Position numbers and translations under genes: made by a program. The notes below the pieces were generated by a model, which saw only the letters and a list, made by a program, of their open reading frames with translations, was not told the DNA's origin and did not search any database. From the NCBI RefSeq assembly GCF_027257845.1, contig NZ_JAPVOT010000005.1:124001-188000 (forward strand): a stretch of DNA of 64,000 nucleotides, written 5' to 3'. The first letter of the stretch is position 1. Every line of letters starts with the position of its first letter. Origin of the DNA: Alteromonas sp. BMJM2 (GTDB lineage: Bacteria > Pseudomonadota > Gammaproteobacteria > Enterobacterales > Alteromonadaceae). Below are positions 1-7,599 of the stretch, in pieces.

Positions 1-158
1 ATTATACCGCGCAAGAAGCAGAAAGTTTTGTCGGAAAACTTTTCAAGGGCAAAATCACACCATTAGTAGCAGGGTTTGCAACCCAGAAAACATTGTCAAA
101 AGATGATGTTAACGAATTAAAAGCATTAATTGCTCAATGGGAAGAAGACAATGACTGA
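1..158 (+). CDS. BlaI/MecI-family transcriptional repressor, C-terminal end
   Basis: The window opens inside this gene; about 51 C-terminal codons remain, ending at TGA 156-158. The readable tail contains AESFVGKLFKGKITPLVAG, which is the usual dimerisation region of BlaI/MecI winged-helix repressors, followed by LKALIAQWEEDND. Proteins of this family bind operators as dimers and are cleaved when a partner BlaR1-type membrane peptidase senses its signal. The stop overlaps the ATG (151) of the M56 peptidase gene by 8 bases, the expected blaI-blaR1 operon arrangement. The N-terminal DNA-binding half lies outside the window, so the family call rests on the tail and the neighbour. Confidence 0.8.
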   Translation, partial: YTAQEAESFVGKLFKGKITPLVAGFATQKTLSKDDVNELKALIAQWEEDND

Positions 159-900
159 ATGGTTAATTGCACAGCAAGGTGCTTTGAGTATTGCCCTAAT
201 GTTACTGCTGCTCGCAGAGCGATTTACAGCAAAAATGGGCACTATGTTTACCTATAAATTATGGGCCACCGTGCCAGCTGTATTACTCTTAAACAACTTA
301 CCTACCTATAGTGTATCGGTAACAAGTGACTCATTCTCTAGGTATATAGTGAACACGACTCCCTCTTTCACAGTACAGTACATAGACGTACTTCTTTATC
401 TTTGGGTAGTAGGTGCGGGCGCCTTAATCGTTACTACCCTTGTGCATTATTTATCCCTTACTGCCTCCTTAAAAAAGATGAGCACTAACGGTGATGTGGC
501 CTATTACTCATCTAAGGCAACTACGCCCATGTTATTTGGCTTTATTAACCCTAAAATAGTGCTGCCCTTGAACTTTGGCCGCATATTTTGTGAAGCGCAA
601 CAGCACATGATTATAGAGCATGAATCTGTCCATAAGCATCACAGGGATCATTTTTGGAACGGCGTTTCCTTCATTTTAATCACGCTATTTTGGTTCAACC
701 CTCTCATTTGGATTGCGCTTAAAGCATTTCGAACTAATCAAGAACTAGCCTGCGACTACAAAGTGCTTTCAAACAAAAGCGATAAGGAAACACTCATTTA
801 TGCAAAAGCACTCGTACAGTGTGCCGAGCAATCCCCGCAGACACTGAGTCTGTACCCTACCTTTGGAGAAAAAAGTACCATGAAAAAACGTTTAGTATAA
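151..900 (+). CDS. BlaR1-like M56 family membrane metallopeptidase, 5' part of an interrupted gene
   Basis: This is the sensor-peptidase half of a BlaR1-type protein. From ATG 151 it has hydrophobic segments near residues 10-22, 37-50, 80-100 and 172-192. The zinc motif HESVH is at residues 157-161 and the downstream NQELACD supplies the third-ligand Glu at about 198. ATG 151 is preferred over the upstream TTG because it overlaps the blaI stop. The reading frame ends at TAA 898-900, exactly where a palindromic element begins; the same protein appears to resume at about 1169 and ends in a TonB-type domain. What is seen is therefore a truncated first half of a BlaR1-TonB fusion. Whether the shortened peptidase still works is unknown. 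No beta-lactamase gene lies next to it in this window. Confidence 0.8.
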   Translation: MTEWLIAQQGALSIALMLLLLAERFTAKMGTMFTYKLWATVPAVLLLNNLPTYSVSVTSDSFSRYIVNTTPSFTVQYIDVLLYLWVVGAGALIVTTLVHYLSLTASLKKMSTNGDVAYYSSKATTPMLFGFINPKIVLPLNFGRIFCEAQQHMIIEHESVHKHHRDHFWNGVSFILITLFWFNPLIWIALKAFRTNQELACDYKVLSNKSDKETLIYAKALVQCAEQSPQTLSLYPTFGEKSTMKKRLV

Positions 901-1167
901 AAGGGCGTGCTGGCCTTTTCTGTACTAATTTTGGTCTAAATGGAAGCATTTTAATCGCGAAACAGTACTGTAGGCCTAGTGGGCTAAGTCAAAGGACTGT
1001 GACAAAGAGTAAAATGCTTCCATAACGACCCCTTCGGGCAGCGCCTGTGTGCTGTTTATACCGCGTTAAATAGTTTCGATTTAGCCCACTAGACCTTCAA
1101 CTATTTGCCTTGTCTAAACAGCACACAGACCGCTGCAAAAATGTACAGAAAAGGCCAACACGCCCTT
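896..1167. mobile_element. ~270-bp structured palindromic (MITE-like) insertion splitting the blaR1-tonB gene
   Basis: The ends are a 25-bp inverted repeat (901-925 with 1143-1167, one mismatch). Inside are more complementary pairs: 940-953 with 1010-1023, 972-987 with 1081-1096, 1039-1058 with 1115-1136 (one bulge or mismatch), and 1068-1075 with 1099-1106. The 972-987/1081-1096 pair joins the loops of two separate hairpins, so a transcript could form a kissing-loop structure. TTAG occurs at 892-895 and 1166-1169 and could be a target duplication; joining the gene across it restores the frame as K-R-L-D-K-L-P-Q-N-R-L. No protein is encoded. It may be a non-autonomous transposon or a mobile structured RNA; I do not recognise its family. 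Confidence 0.7.
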
Positions 1168-1201
1168 AGACAAGCTTCCACAGAATCGACTAGCCGCATT
1201 C

Positions 1202-1603
1202 GTGGCAGTGTCGCTAAGCGTATTGCTAATGGCGAATACTGCTGCGGCCAATATGCCGCCACCACCGCCGAAAAATCATGCTGATGCAAAGCAATATACC
1301 CCCGTTGAGCCCAAGGTAAATGAAGCCTCACCCATAGCTCACGTTTCACCGACCTACCCTGAAGCCGCGGCAAAGGCCAATACCGAAGGATTCGTGGTGT
1401 TGCAATTCGATATCACAGAAACTGGCGCTACTGATAACGTAACGGTAGTAGAGTCGTCACCTGAAGGCGTATTCGATAAAAGTGCCAGTAGCGCTCTCAA
1501 ACAGTGGCAATATAAGCCGCGGGTTCAAAATGGCAAAGCATTAAGGCAAACAGGGTTGTTAGTACAGCTTGACTACAAGTTGTCTTCTGACGATGCTGAC
1601 TAA
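1202..1603 (+). CDS. TonB C-terminal domain protein, 3' part of the interrupted blaR1-tonB gene
   Basis: The 133-residue frame begins with a membrane helix (AVSLSVLLMANTAAA) and a proline-rich stretch (MPPPPP). It then carries a TonB C-terminal fold with SPTYPEAAAKANTEGFVVLQF near residues 50-70 and ALKQWQYKPR near 98-107. The frame is open upstream to about 1169 and reads DKLPQNRLAAFVAV, as expected for the membrane segment linking the M56 half to TonB. GTG 1202 is therefore probably not a natural start, and the sequence is best seen as the tail of one gene cut by the element at 896-1167. It could still be expressed from within the element. In intact homologues the TonB-like domain is periplasmic. 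Confidence 0.65.
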   Translation: MAVSLSVLLMANTAAANMPPPPPKNHADAKQYTPVEPKVNEASPIAHVSPTYPEAAAKANTEGFVVLQFDITETGATDNVTVVESSPEGVFDKSASSALKQWQYKPRVQNGKALRQTGLLVQLDYKLSSDDAD

Positions 1604-1628
1604 CGAAGGGAGAAAGTAGAAAGAATAC

Positions 1629-1655
1629 TAAAAGGAGCGCTGCTCCTTTTAGTGT
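1629..1655 (+). terminator. Rho-independent terminator after the tonB half
   Basis: A perfect stem, CTAAAAGGAGC with GCTCCTTTTAG around a short loop, is followed by TGTTTTT. It lies 25 bases after the stop at 1603 and faces the end of the glyoxalase gene. Confidence 0.75.
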
Positions 1656-1703
1656 TTTTAAAAAAAGGCTTAGAAACGCTTACAAAATATCAGGTGCGTT
1701 GTT

Positions 1704-2276
1704 CTAACCTTTTAAATGCGGCGCACAGGTTTCGGCAACCTTGTTGGCATCAAAAATTTCAATCCAATAGCCGTCGGGATCTTTTATAAACGCAATGCCT
1801 TTCATAGACCCGTCGTTTAACTTTTTCTGAAATGGCACGCCAAGAGCTTCAAATCGCTCGCAGGCAGCTGTCGCATCTGGCACGTGAAATCCAATATGGC
1901 CAAAGCCTTTTGGCTCACTGTTGCCGTTGTGGTAAGACGCATTTTCTGAAGTATCGTCCCAATTATGAGTCAGTTCTAACATAGCAGGGCGACCGAAGGT
2001 TTGCTGCGTACGCTTTTCAGCGTCATCGCTTATATCAGAAAAATCATCCCCTGCCGCTAGAAAATACAAACTGAACTTCATCTCTTCAAAGTCGAGTCGC
2101 TTTATTAGCGTCATTCCCATCACGCGGGTATAAAAGTCTAAAGTGCGCTTGGGATCAGCAATTCGCAACATAGTTTGATTAAAGACAAACCCTCTTGTTG
2201 CGTCGCTTTTCTCTTCGCAAAGCCCATCTGCATTATCGAAATGTCTACTGGTCGGTGTATCTATCGTTTTAGCCAT
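1704..2276 (-). CDS. gloA: Lactoylglutathione lyase (glyoxalase I)
   Basis: The enzyme converts the hemithioacetal of methylglyoxal and glutathione to S-lactoylglutathione in the cytoplasm. At 190 residues it is the longer, eukaryote-like GLO1 form rather than the ~135-residue E. coli type. The four metal ligands of that family can be read in place: Gln34 (FNQTML), Glu101 (AMLELTHNW), His127 (FGHIGFHV) and Glu173 (YWIEIFD). The long-form architecture usually goes with zinc, which is inference here. The gene stands alone, divergent from nothing obvious, and shares the 1604-1703 gap with the terminator of the upstream gene. Confidence 0.93.
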   Translation of the reverse strand: MAKTIDTPTSRHFDNADGLCEEKSDATRGFVFNQTMLRIADPKRTLDFYTRVMGMTLIKRLDFEEMKFSLYFLAAGDDFSDISDDAEKRTQQTFGRPAMLELTHNWDDTSENASYHNGNSEPKGFGHIGFHVPDATAACERFEALGVPFQKKLNDGSMKGIAFIKDPDGYWIEIFDANKVAETCAPHLKG

Positions 2277-2418
2277 AAGGGTCTTCCTCGCTCTACATTA
2301 AATGTCCATAAGAATAGAAACAATATGTGCGCTGAACACTCAACTTTCAACTGCCGCTCGCCCGCCATTTCTGCTATCTATCGATTACCCTACTGACTTC
2401 TTACTGACTGTAGAAGAG

Positions 2419-3096
2419 CTAGCCCTTACTCCGCGCAGAGTCGGTGGGTTTATTATCTACGCGATAGGTATTGCTCTTCTTTTTGACTGTTTGGTTTTTG
2501 GCGCCTGACTTCTTAAGGTTAAGGGTTTTAGGGCCTGCTTTCTGTGTTTCAGACGAGCTAGACTTAGCCGTAACACCACCTTTGCTTTTTGATGCAAATG
2601 CATTTTGATTAGACGCACGAGGTTTCGTATTTTGGCGATACTTAATTACCATACCCTGCAGTAAATTTCGTACAACCTGGTCGCCGGCCGCTTTATAGTT
2701 GCGGTGATCAGGCTTTCGAAATAGCGCTGAAAGTTCGCCTTTGCTCAGCCTGAAATCAGCCAAATACAATACGGCAATCATATCTTCGTCTTTATAGCTC
2801 ATCGCAATGCGAATTTTTCGCAGTATCTCATTATTACTCAAGCGCTCTTTTGGGCCGAGCTCTTTGGGCGCTTGTCCTTCTTGCTTACCGCGATTTTTAA
2901 TAATCAAACCATCTAAAAACATCGCAAGGATCTTGTCTCTACATGGCAAATAACCTTCTTCATCCTCTTTTTTCATGATGCTATGAAGATAATCTATGTC
3001 CATTTCGTAATCCATCAGCTTAAAAATACTGATAGCCGCGGTATCGTTTATAGCAAGCGCATAGCGAATGCGGCGTAAAACATCGTTGTGGAACAT
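2419..3096 (-). CDS. DUF1456 (YehS-like) protein with basic C-terminal tail
   Basis: Two tandem DUF1456 repeats are visible: residues 1-70 (NDVLRRIRYALAINDTAAIS, ending ILAMFLDGLIIKNRG) and 88-160 (NNEILRKIRIAMSYKDEDMI, ending VVRNLLQGMVIKYR). E. coli YehS has about 156 residues and stops there; this protein adds about 65 residues rich in Lys, Ser and Asn, ending in TDSARSKG, which looks disordered and could bind nucleic acid. The molecular role of DUF1456 is not established. Start ATG 3096 has only a weak Shine-Dalgarno (AAAGG). Confidence 0.8.
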   Translation of the reverse strand: MFHNDVLRRIRYALAINDTAAISIFKLMDYEMDIDYLHSIMKKEDEEGYLPCRDKILAMFLDGLIIKNRGKQEGQAPKELGPKERLSNNEILRKIRIAMSYKDEDMIAVLYLADFRLSKGELSALFRKPDHRNYKAAGDQVVRNLLQGMVIKYRQNTKPRASNQNAFASKSKGGVTAKSSSSETQKAGPKTLNLKKSGAKNQTVKKKSNTYRVDNKPTDSARSKG

Positions 3097-3533
3097 GATT
3101 GATAACCTTTAAGGATAGAAGTCGTTATTGTATTTGATTACGCTAAGGCCTTTTGAGCACAGTGCTATATTCAAGCGAAGCGTCGCAGTAAAGCCGAGCT
3201 AGAGCCGAGCGTTGTGCTAATTTATTGCACGGTGCTTGCGTGTTAGCAGAGCAAAAACAGTGAAACACGACCGTTAATTCAACGGCTGCAACAGCTCATG
3301 CAGATGTGCGTAGTTTAACTCAGTTAAGGTTTTACCGCCATCTCCATGCTTTTAATACCATACATGGTATAGGTGTATCTGAAACATTATTAAGATACTC
3401 AACATAGAAAAGCACCTTGGTGGCGCTTTTCTATATTGAGACTTTTTAGGTTAAGAGTTCGTTTACTATTTGAAGGTTTACTTGCTTACCGACTCATCAA
3501 TTTGCCGACTGATCAATTAAACAACCCGTCAAT
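3097..3533. other. Intergenic region, 437 bases, with one terminator-like hairpin
   Basis: No convincing gene is present. On the minus strand a short open stretch at about 3283-3360 reads TLTELNYAHLHELLQPLN before a stop; it has no start codon and an in-frame stop just upstream, so it may be the last trace of a decayed gene. A hairpin lies at 3406-3436. Confidence 0.5.
3406..3436. terminator. Terminator-like hairpin
   Basis: AGAAAAGC pairs with GCTTTTCT around a CACCTTGGTG core that is itself self-complementary. The A-rich and T-rich flanks would let it act in either direction, for example behind the dienelactone hydrolase gene on the minus strand. Confidence 0.5.
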
Positions 3534-4448
3534 TTACCGACTCATTGGGGCTTTAAGGTGAGTCGAGAAGAAATCAACGGTGCGCTGCCATGCAAGTTCG
3601 GCATCTTTTGGGCTGTAACGACTTGTTGAGTCGTTGTGAAAGCCATGCTGAGCTTTGTCGTAAACATAAGCGGTGTACTCTGCCCCGTTGGCCTTCAGCA
3701 CTTCTTCATATTCCTGCCAAGTTGCATTCACTCGCTTATCATTCTCACCAAAATGCAGAAGCAGCGGCCCATTCACTTGAGCCTGCAACTCTTCTTTTGC
3801 AGGTGTACCGTAAAACGGTACGGCCGCATCAATCATATCAGGAAGGGTAGCGGCTAAAAGGTTACTGATGTATCCGCCGAAGCAAAAACCGACCACGCCA
3901 AGCTTGTCTGAGGTTTTTTCGTGGTGACTTAGCCATTTTGCGGCCGCCATAAAATCGTGTTCAATTTTTTGTCTATCGAGACTGCGCTGCATTGACCTTC
4001 CGTCATCATCATTACCTGGATAACCTCCTAAGGGAAATAAAGCGTCTGGCGCGAACGCAATAAACCCTTGCATGGCCAAGCGTCTTGCAACGTCTTTTAT
4101 ATAGGGGTTCAACCCTCTATTTTCATGTACCACAACAACCGCCGGCATAAGGCTTTCGGCGCTTGCCTCAGTTGGCACTACTAAATACCCACCTCCAGTG
4201 CCATGGCCTTCAGGGGATGGAAACTCTTCGTATGTTGCTTTAATAGCGGGGTCGTTAAAGGACACTTGCTCGGCTTTGGCATAGTCGGGAATAAGAGCGC
4301 TGCCGATAACACCAGCAGACAGGCCTGCAATAGACAACGAGGCCACGCGGGTTAAAAAGGTGCGCCTATCTATGTCGCCATGAGCATATTCGTCATACCA
4401 ATCAAAGGCTTCTTGAGGGATTGTTACAGAAGGGTTATCTGTTTTCAT
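3534..4448 (-). CDS. Dienelactone hydrolase family protein with Tat signal
   Basis: An alpha/beta hydrolase of the dienelactone hydrolase family, about 304 residues. ATG 4448 (MKTDNPSV) is chosen because GGCAGGCAAAAGA precedes it; the frame extends five codons further only through a TTG. A twin-arginine motif DRRTFLTRVA at residues 27-36 and a following hydrophobic stretch predict export by Tat. Family residues can be read: the Glu of VHENRG, the nucleophile Cys189 in GFCFGG, Asp237 (GENDKR) and His268 (AQHGFH). Exported relatives act on small esters or lactones; the substrate here is unknown. It is a single gene with a possible terminator at 3406-3436. Confidence 0.88.
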   Translation of the reverse strand: MKTDNPSVTIPQEAFDWYDEYAHGDIDRRTFLTRVASLSIAGLSAGVIGSALIPDYAKAEQVSFNDPAIKATYEEFPSPEGHGTGGGYLVVPTEASAESLMPAVVVVHENRGLNPYIKDVARRLAMQGFIAFAPDALFPLGGYPGNDDDGRSMQRSLDRQKIEHDFMAAAKWLSHHEKTSDKLGVVGFCFGGYISNLLAATLPDMIDAAVPFYGTPAKEELQAQVNGPLLLHFGENDKRVNATWQEYEEVLKANGAEYTAYVYDKAQHGFHNDSTSRYSPKDAELAWQRTVDFFSTHLKAPMSR

Positions 4449-4822
4449 TCTTTTGCCTGCCAAGTTGTAGGGTTAATCGTCTTAAATCACATTGAACACA
4501 AAGTAATCACACCTTACAGAGATTTGCGTATCAGAAGCGAAAAAACGCGATTAAAAGCAAGAGTTATCGGTTTAGTGTCATAAAGCTCACCGCCCAACAA
4601 TGTCCATGGTTACCATAGTCACGAAGAAAACCGTCTCGATGACCAGTTACTCTTTTTATCATCCATCGTTAGCATTACGAACTTTAGCTAAAGGTAGGGC
4701 TAGCGTTAAAACTAGTATTAACATTGGAACACAGCGACATTGATTGCTCTGCGAACGCGGAAAATTAATTGAGCATGAAAGTGGCGAGAGCCTCTAATGG
4801 AGTGAACTTTCAGGAGAATACC
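4449..4822. other. Intergenic region without a recognisable gene
   Basis: About 370 bases between the divergent hydrolase and a small membrane protein gene. It must hold both promoters, but I see no clear operator, repeat or RNA. Confidence 0.4.
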
Positions 4823-5038
4823 GTGCAAAAAAATGTAAAGTTGATCATTGGCTACATGGCCTATATTTTTAGTATCACTGTAACAAGCAATCTCGTATTG
4901 AGTGTGTTAACTGCTTCTTTTAACGTCACGGGTAGATTTGAATTATTACTTAGAGTCTCAGTTATCTTTACAACTACACTGATTGCCACCGGCATCGCCA
5001 TCAAGTTAGGACTTTTTAGGCAACGCAAGCGGCGGTAG
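4823..5038 (+). CDS. Small two-helix membrane protein, unknown function
   Basis: I do not recognise this 71-residue protein. GTG 4823 is preferred because AGGAG at 4812-4816 sits six bases upstream; the frame is open further back to a TTG at 4769 without a good ribosome-binding site. Two hydrophobic segments are visible, about residues 6-28 (IIGYMAYIFSITVTSNLVL) and 42-62 (VSVIFTTTLIATGIAIKLGL). The C-terminus is strongly basic (FRQRKRR), which by the positive-inside rule places it in the cytoplasm. The ORF stands alone between unrelated genes. Confidence 0.5.
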   Translation: MQKNVKLIIGYMAYIFSITVTSNLVLSVLTASFNVTGRFELLLRVSVIFTTTLIATGIAIKLGLFRQRKRR

Positions 5039-5106
5039 TGGCTCGTCTGTGATTACTGGCACCAACGGCCGTAACAATTAGAACCGTAGTCTGTAATAAC
5101 TAAAAA

Positions 5107-5796
5107 TTACGACGTTGGCATTACATATACTTCTCTTACACACGCTTTGTCGCTGCTTGATAACGCATAATTAACAGCATCTGCAATATCTTCTGGTGCC
5201 AGTTTGTCTTCTTTAGGTTCGTCAAAAAATGGTGTATTGACCATACCTGGGCAAATGGTTGTGCATTTACCTCCCCATTCACGCATTTCCTCGGCTAAGT
5301 TTTGACCGAAGCCATAAGCAAACCACTTGCTAGCGCCGTATACCGAGCCTTTAAGAGCAATGCGTCCGGCCACTGAGCCCGTGAGAATAAAGTGCCCCTT
5401 ACTCTCTCTTAGAAAAGGTAACCCTGCTTTTGCTGTATATAAAAGACCGTTTACGTTCGCCCCAAGCATAGTTGACCAATCGCTCACGTCGCCCTTTTCA
5501 ATACCTGGAGAACTCGCGCCGGTTCCTGCGTTAGCAAAAACAACGTCTATTTTATCGAAATGCGTGTTTATTTTGGCAAATGCGTTTTCTACTTCGTCAA
5601 AATCACTTACATCGGCCTTTACTGAAAACGCATTCTCGCTACCCAACTCTTCCACAAGACTGTTTAGCTTATCTTCGCTTCTTGCAACAAGTGCAACGCG
5701 ATGCCCCTCTTGCACGAGTGACTTGGCCGTTGCCTTGCCTATGCCGCTAGACGCGCCTGTGATAACAACTACTTTAGATTGTTTAGTCTTACTCAT
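5107..5796 (-). CDS. Short-chain dehydrogenase/reductase (SDR), classical type
   Basis: A cytoplasmic NAD(P)-dependent oxidoreductase of 229 residues. ATG 5796 (MSKTKQSK) is chosen because AAGGAG lies nine bases upstream; the longer frame to 5844 adds a non-homologous N-terminus. The Rossmann motif TGASSGIG is at about residues 13-20, NAG at about 88, the catalytic Ser in ILTGSVAG, and the YxxxK motif in YGASKWF. The ending APEDIADAVNYAL and the PG motif (ICPGMVNTPFF) resemble the YdfG-like serine/3-hydroxy acid dehydrogenase group. The substrate cannot be told from sequence. Confidence 0.88.
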   Translation of the reverse strand: MSKTKQSKVVVITGASSGIGKATAKSLVQEGHRVALVARSEDKLNSLVEELGSENAFSVKADVSDFDEVENAFAKINTHFDKIDVVFANAGTGASSPGIEKGDVSDWSTMLGANVNGLLYTAKAGLPFLRESKGHFILTGSVAGRIALKGSVYGASKWFAYGFGQNLAEEMREWGGKCTTICPGMVNTPFFDEPKEDKLAPEDIADAVNYALSSSDKACVREVYVMPTS

Positions 5797-6161
5797 AATT
5801 AGATTCTCCTTTTTTCTTTCTAGTCGCTGAACTCTTTGGAACACTTACTTCGAGAAAAAATGTGCTCGAGAGAAAGTGCCCGCTTACTTTTAGCTCTACT
5901 TACTATTTTACTTTGTTCAACATTAAACTAGAGGGTGCAACAAGCGATCCAAAAACGCCGGTCCACAAAAAAACATAAACCACTGATTAATATAATTTTT
6001 AATATTATCACCCAAACATTGGTCTCAGCATGTTCTGCTTATTTTTCAACGGGCAAGAACTTCTTACAGGGCCAAAAACAACAATACGCAACTTGTTATT
6101 GATCGCCATCTCATTTTCTGGCAACTTCCACGCCTGTTTTCTTTATCTGCGGATACTACTT
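5797..6161. other. Divergent promoter region
   Basis: 365 bases between the SDR and the exporter gene. It is AT-rich around 5988-6010 (TAATATAATTTTTAATATTA), a plausible promoter area. An in-frame upstream extension of the exporter (6030-6161) has no family resemblance and was not accepted. Confidence 0.4.
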
Positions 6162-6779
6162 ATGAGCTGGGGCTTGCTGTCTCTTTTTATTCCCACATTT
6201 TTCTTTGTGTCCATAACGCCTGGCATGTGTATGACGCTCGCACTGACGCTAGGCATGAGTATTGGTGTTAAACGTGCCTTATGGATGATGATTGGTGAAT
6301 TGGCGGGTGTAGGGCTAGTAGCCACTCTTTCCTCTGTTGGTGTGGCTGCACTGTTGCTCAATTACCCATCTGTATTTACTGTCCTCAAATACATCGGAGG
6401 CGCGTACCTTTTTTATGTAGGCGTGCAAATGTGGTTGTCGCGAGGAAAAATGGCGTTGAAGCCCGATGGTGAAAGTCAGCGGGCCTCTCGTTTAGCCCTT
6501 ATGTCGCAAGGTTTTATAACCGCCATTGCCAACCCAAAAGGTTGGGCCTTCTTTGTTGCATTACTGCCGCCTTTTATCAATCCCGAACAACCGCTGATGC
6601 ATCAATTAGCTAGCTTAATCGCCATCATATTAGTGCTAGAGTTTAGTTGCCTATTAATTTATGCATCAGGTGGGCGAACCATGCGCTCATTACTAATGCA
6701 AAGCGACAATGTGCAGTTAATGAACCGAATAGCGGGCACACTAATGATTGGTGTGGGCATTTGGCTAGCCCTTACTTAG
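6162..6779 (+). CDS. LysE/RhtB-family amino-acid exporter
   Basis: A 205-residue inner-membrane protein with about six hydrophobic segments. It begins MSWGLLSLFIPTFFFVSITPG, where SITPGMCMTLALTLG is the family's conserved N-terminal motif (usually TPGP). The conserved central stretch ALWMMIGELAGVG and YIGGAYLFYVGVQMW and the C-terminal NPKGWAFFVALLPPFI also fit. The length matches RhtB proteins, which argues for ATG 6162 over the 249-residue frame. These proteins export homoserine, threonine, lysine or related compounds by proton exchange; the substrate here is unknown. Confidence 0.9.
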   Translation: MSWGLLSLFIPTFFFVSITPGMCMTLALTLGMSIGVKRALWMMIGELAGVGLVATLSSVGVAALLLNYPSVFTVLKYIGGAYLFYVGVQMWLSRGKMALKPDGESQRASRLALMSQGFITAIANPKGWAFFVALLPPFINPEQPLMHQLASLIAIILVLEFSCLLIYASGGRTMRSLLMQSDNVQLMNRIAGTLMIGVGIWLALT

Positions 6780-6906
6780 CGCTTACTCGTCGGTACCGTA
6801 TCGTATTACCGGTAGGTAGGTTGTTTGACCGTTTTTTAGCGGCCAGTAGCGTGACTACCGCTTTTATTCTGAAAGCCATATACAGTATAGTAATAGCCCG
6901 TTTTAG

Positions 6907-7479
6907 ATGCCTACTCCAATGCCTAACAAACTACGAAAAATCAGCCGACAGCTTCACTTATGGATCTCCTTAAGTATCTTTCTTCCCGTTATCATCGTGA
7001 TTGGTAGCGGCCTGCTGCTGCAGGTGAAAAAAGAGATAGATTGGATCCAGCCGCCGACCCAAAAAGTAAGCCAAACTCCCTTAAAAGAAGCAACAGACTC
7101 ACCCAGTACCATAATAAGTTCGCAGCAGATTTTACAGGCAGTCCAAACTGTATCCAACGCCCAGTTAATGCGCTGGGAAGACATTGACAGACTGGATATT
7201 AGACCGAACAAAGGCGTTATAAAAGTACGTGGCAATAATCATTGGGAAGTGCAGCTTAACGCCTTCACTGGCGACGTACTGCAAACGGCTTATCGTCGTA
7301 CCGACACCATAGAATCTATTCACGACGGGAGTTGGTTTTTTGAAGGCGCTAAGCTGTATCTATTTCTGCCAGCCGCTGTCCTTCTTTTTATTCTATGGTT
7401 AACCGGCATAGTAATGTTATTTACCACGCTGAAAAGTAAATATCGGAAAAAACAGGCTCGCTTGCAGCAGTCTAGTTAG
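6907..7479 (+). CDS. PepSY-associated membrane protein
   Basis: A 190-residue protein with an N-terminal helix (residues 19-41), a periplasmic PepSY-like region and a C-terminal helix (about 152-176). The start LRKISRQLHLWISLSIFLPV is the typical beginning of PepSY-TM proteins, in which a His lies at the membrane edge, and WEVQLNAFTGDVL is the PepSY core. Members of this group often sit beside TonB-dependent siderophore receptors and may help ferric reduction. Here such a receptor gene lies convergently 120 bases away, which supports an iron-related role by inference. Confidence 0.8.
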   Translation: MPTPMPNKLRKISRQLHLWISLSIFLPVIIVIGSGLLLQVKKEIDWIQPPTQKVSQTPLKEATDSPSTIISSQQILQAVQTVSNAQLMRWEDIDRLDIRPNKGVIKVRGNNHWEVQLNAFTGDVLQTAYRRTDTIESIHDGSWFFEGAKLYLFLPAAVLLFILWLTGIVMLFTTLKSKYRKKQARLQQSS

Positions 7480-7599
7480 TACAATCTGGTTAGTACGCTT
7501 TAGTTTCAACAAGCTAGTTAAACCAGACCCGCTGATGTAAGTCTCTTATAGCCCCACTTAAAACAAGCACTCTTAAGCAAGTCTTTTGAAGCAAGCTCT

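Noticed and set aside
896-1167. Integron attC site or IscB-associated (HEARO/omega) RNA
   Set aside because: I could not find the attC core sites, and no IscB or integrase gene is near. The resemblance is only of size and fold, so no family was named.
819-1373. Open frames on both strands across the palindromic element
   Set aside because: They cross from the M56 gene into the insertion or read its inverted repeats; none has a ribosome-binding site or family features.
6030-6161. N-terminal extension of the LysE/RhtB exporter
   Set aside because: The extra 44 residues have no family resemblance, while ATG 6162 gives the normal length and N-terminal motif.
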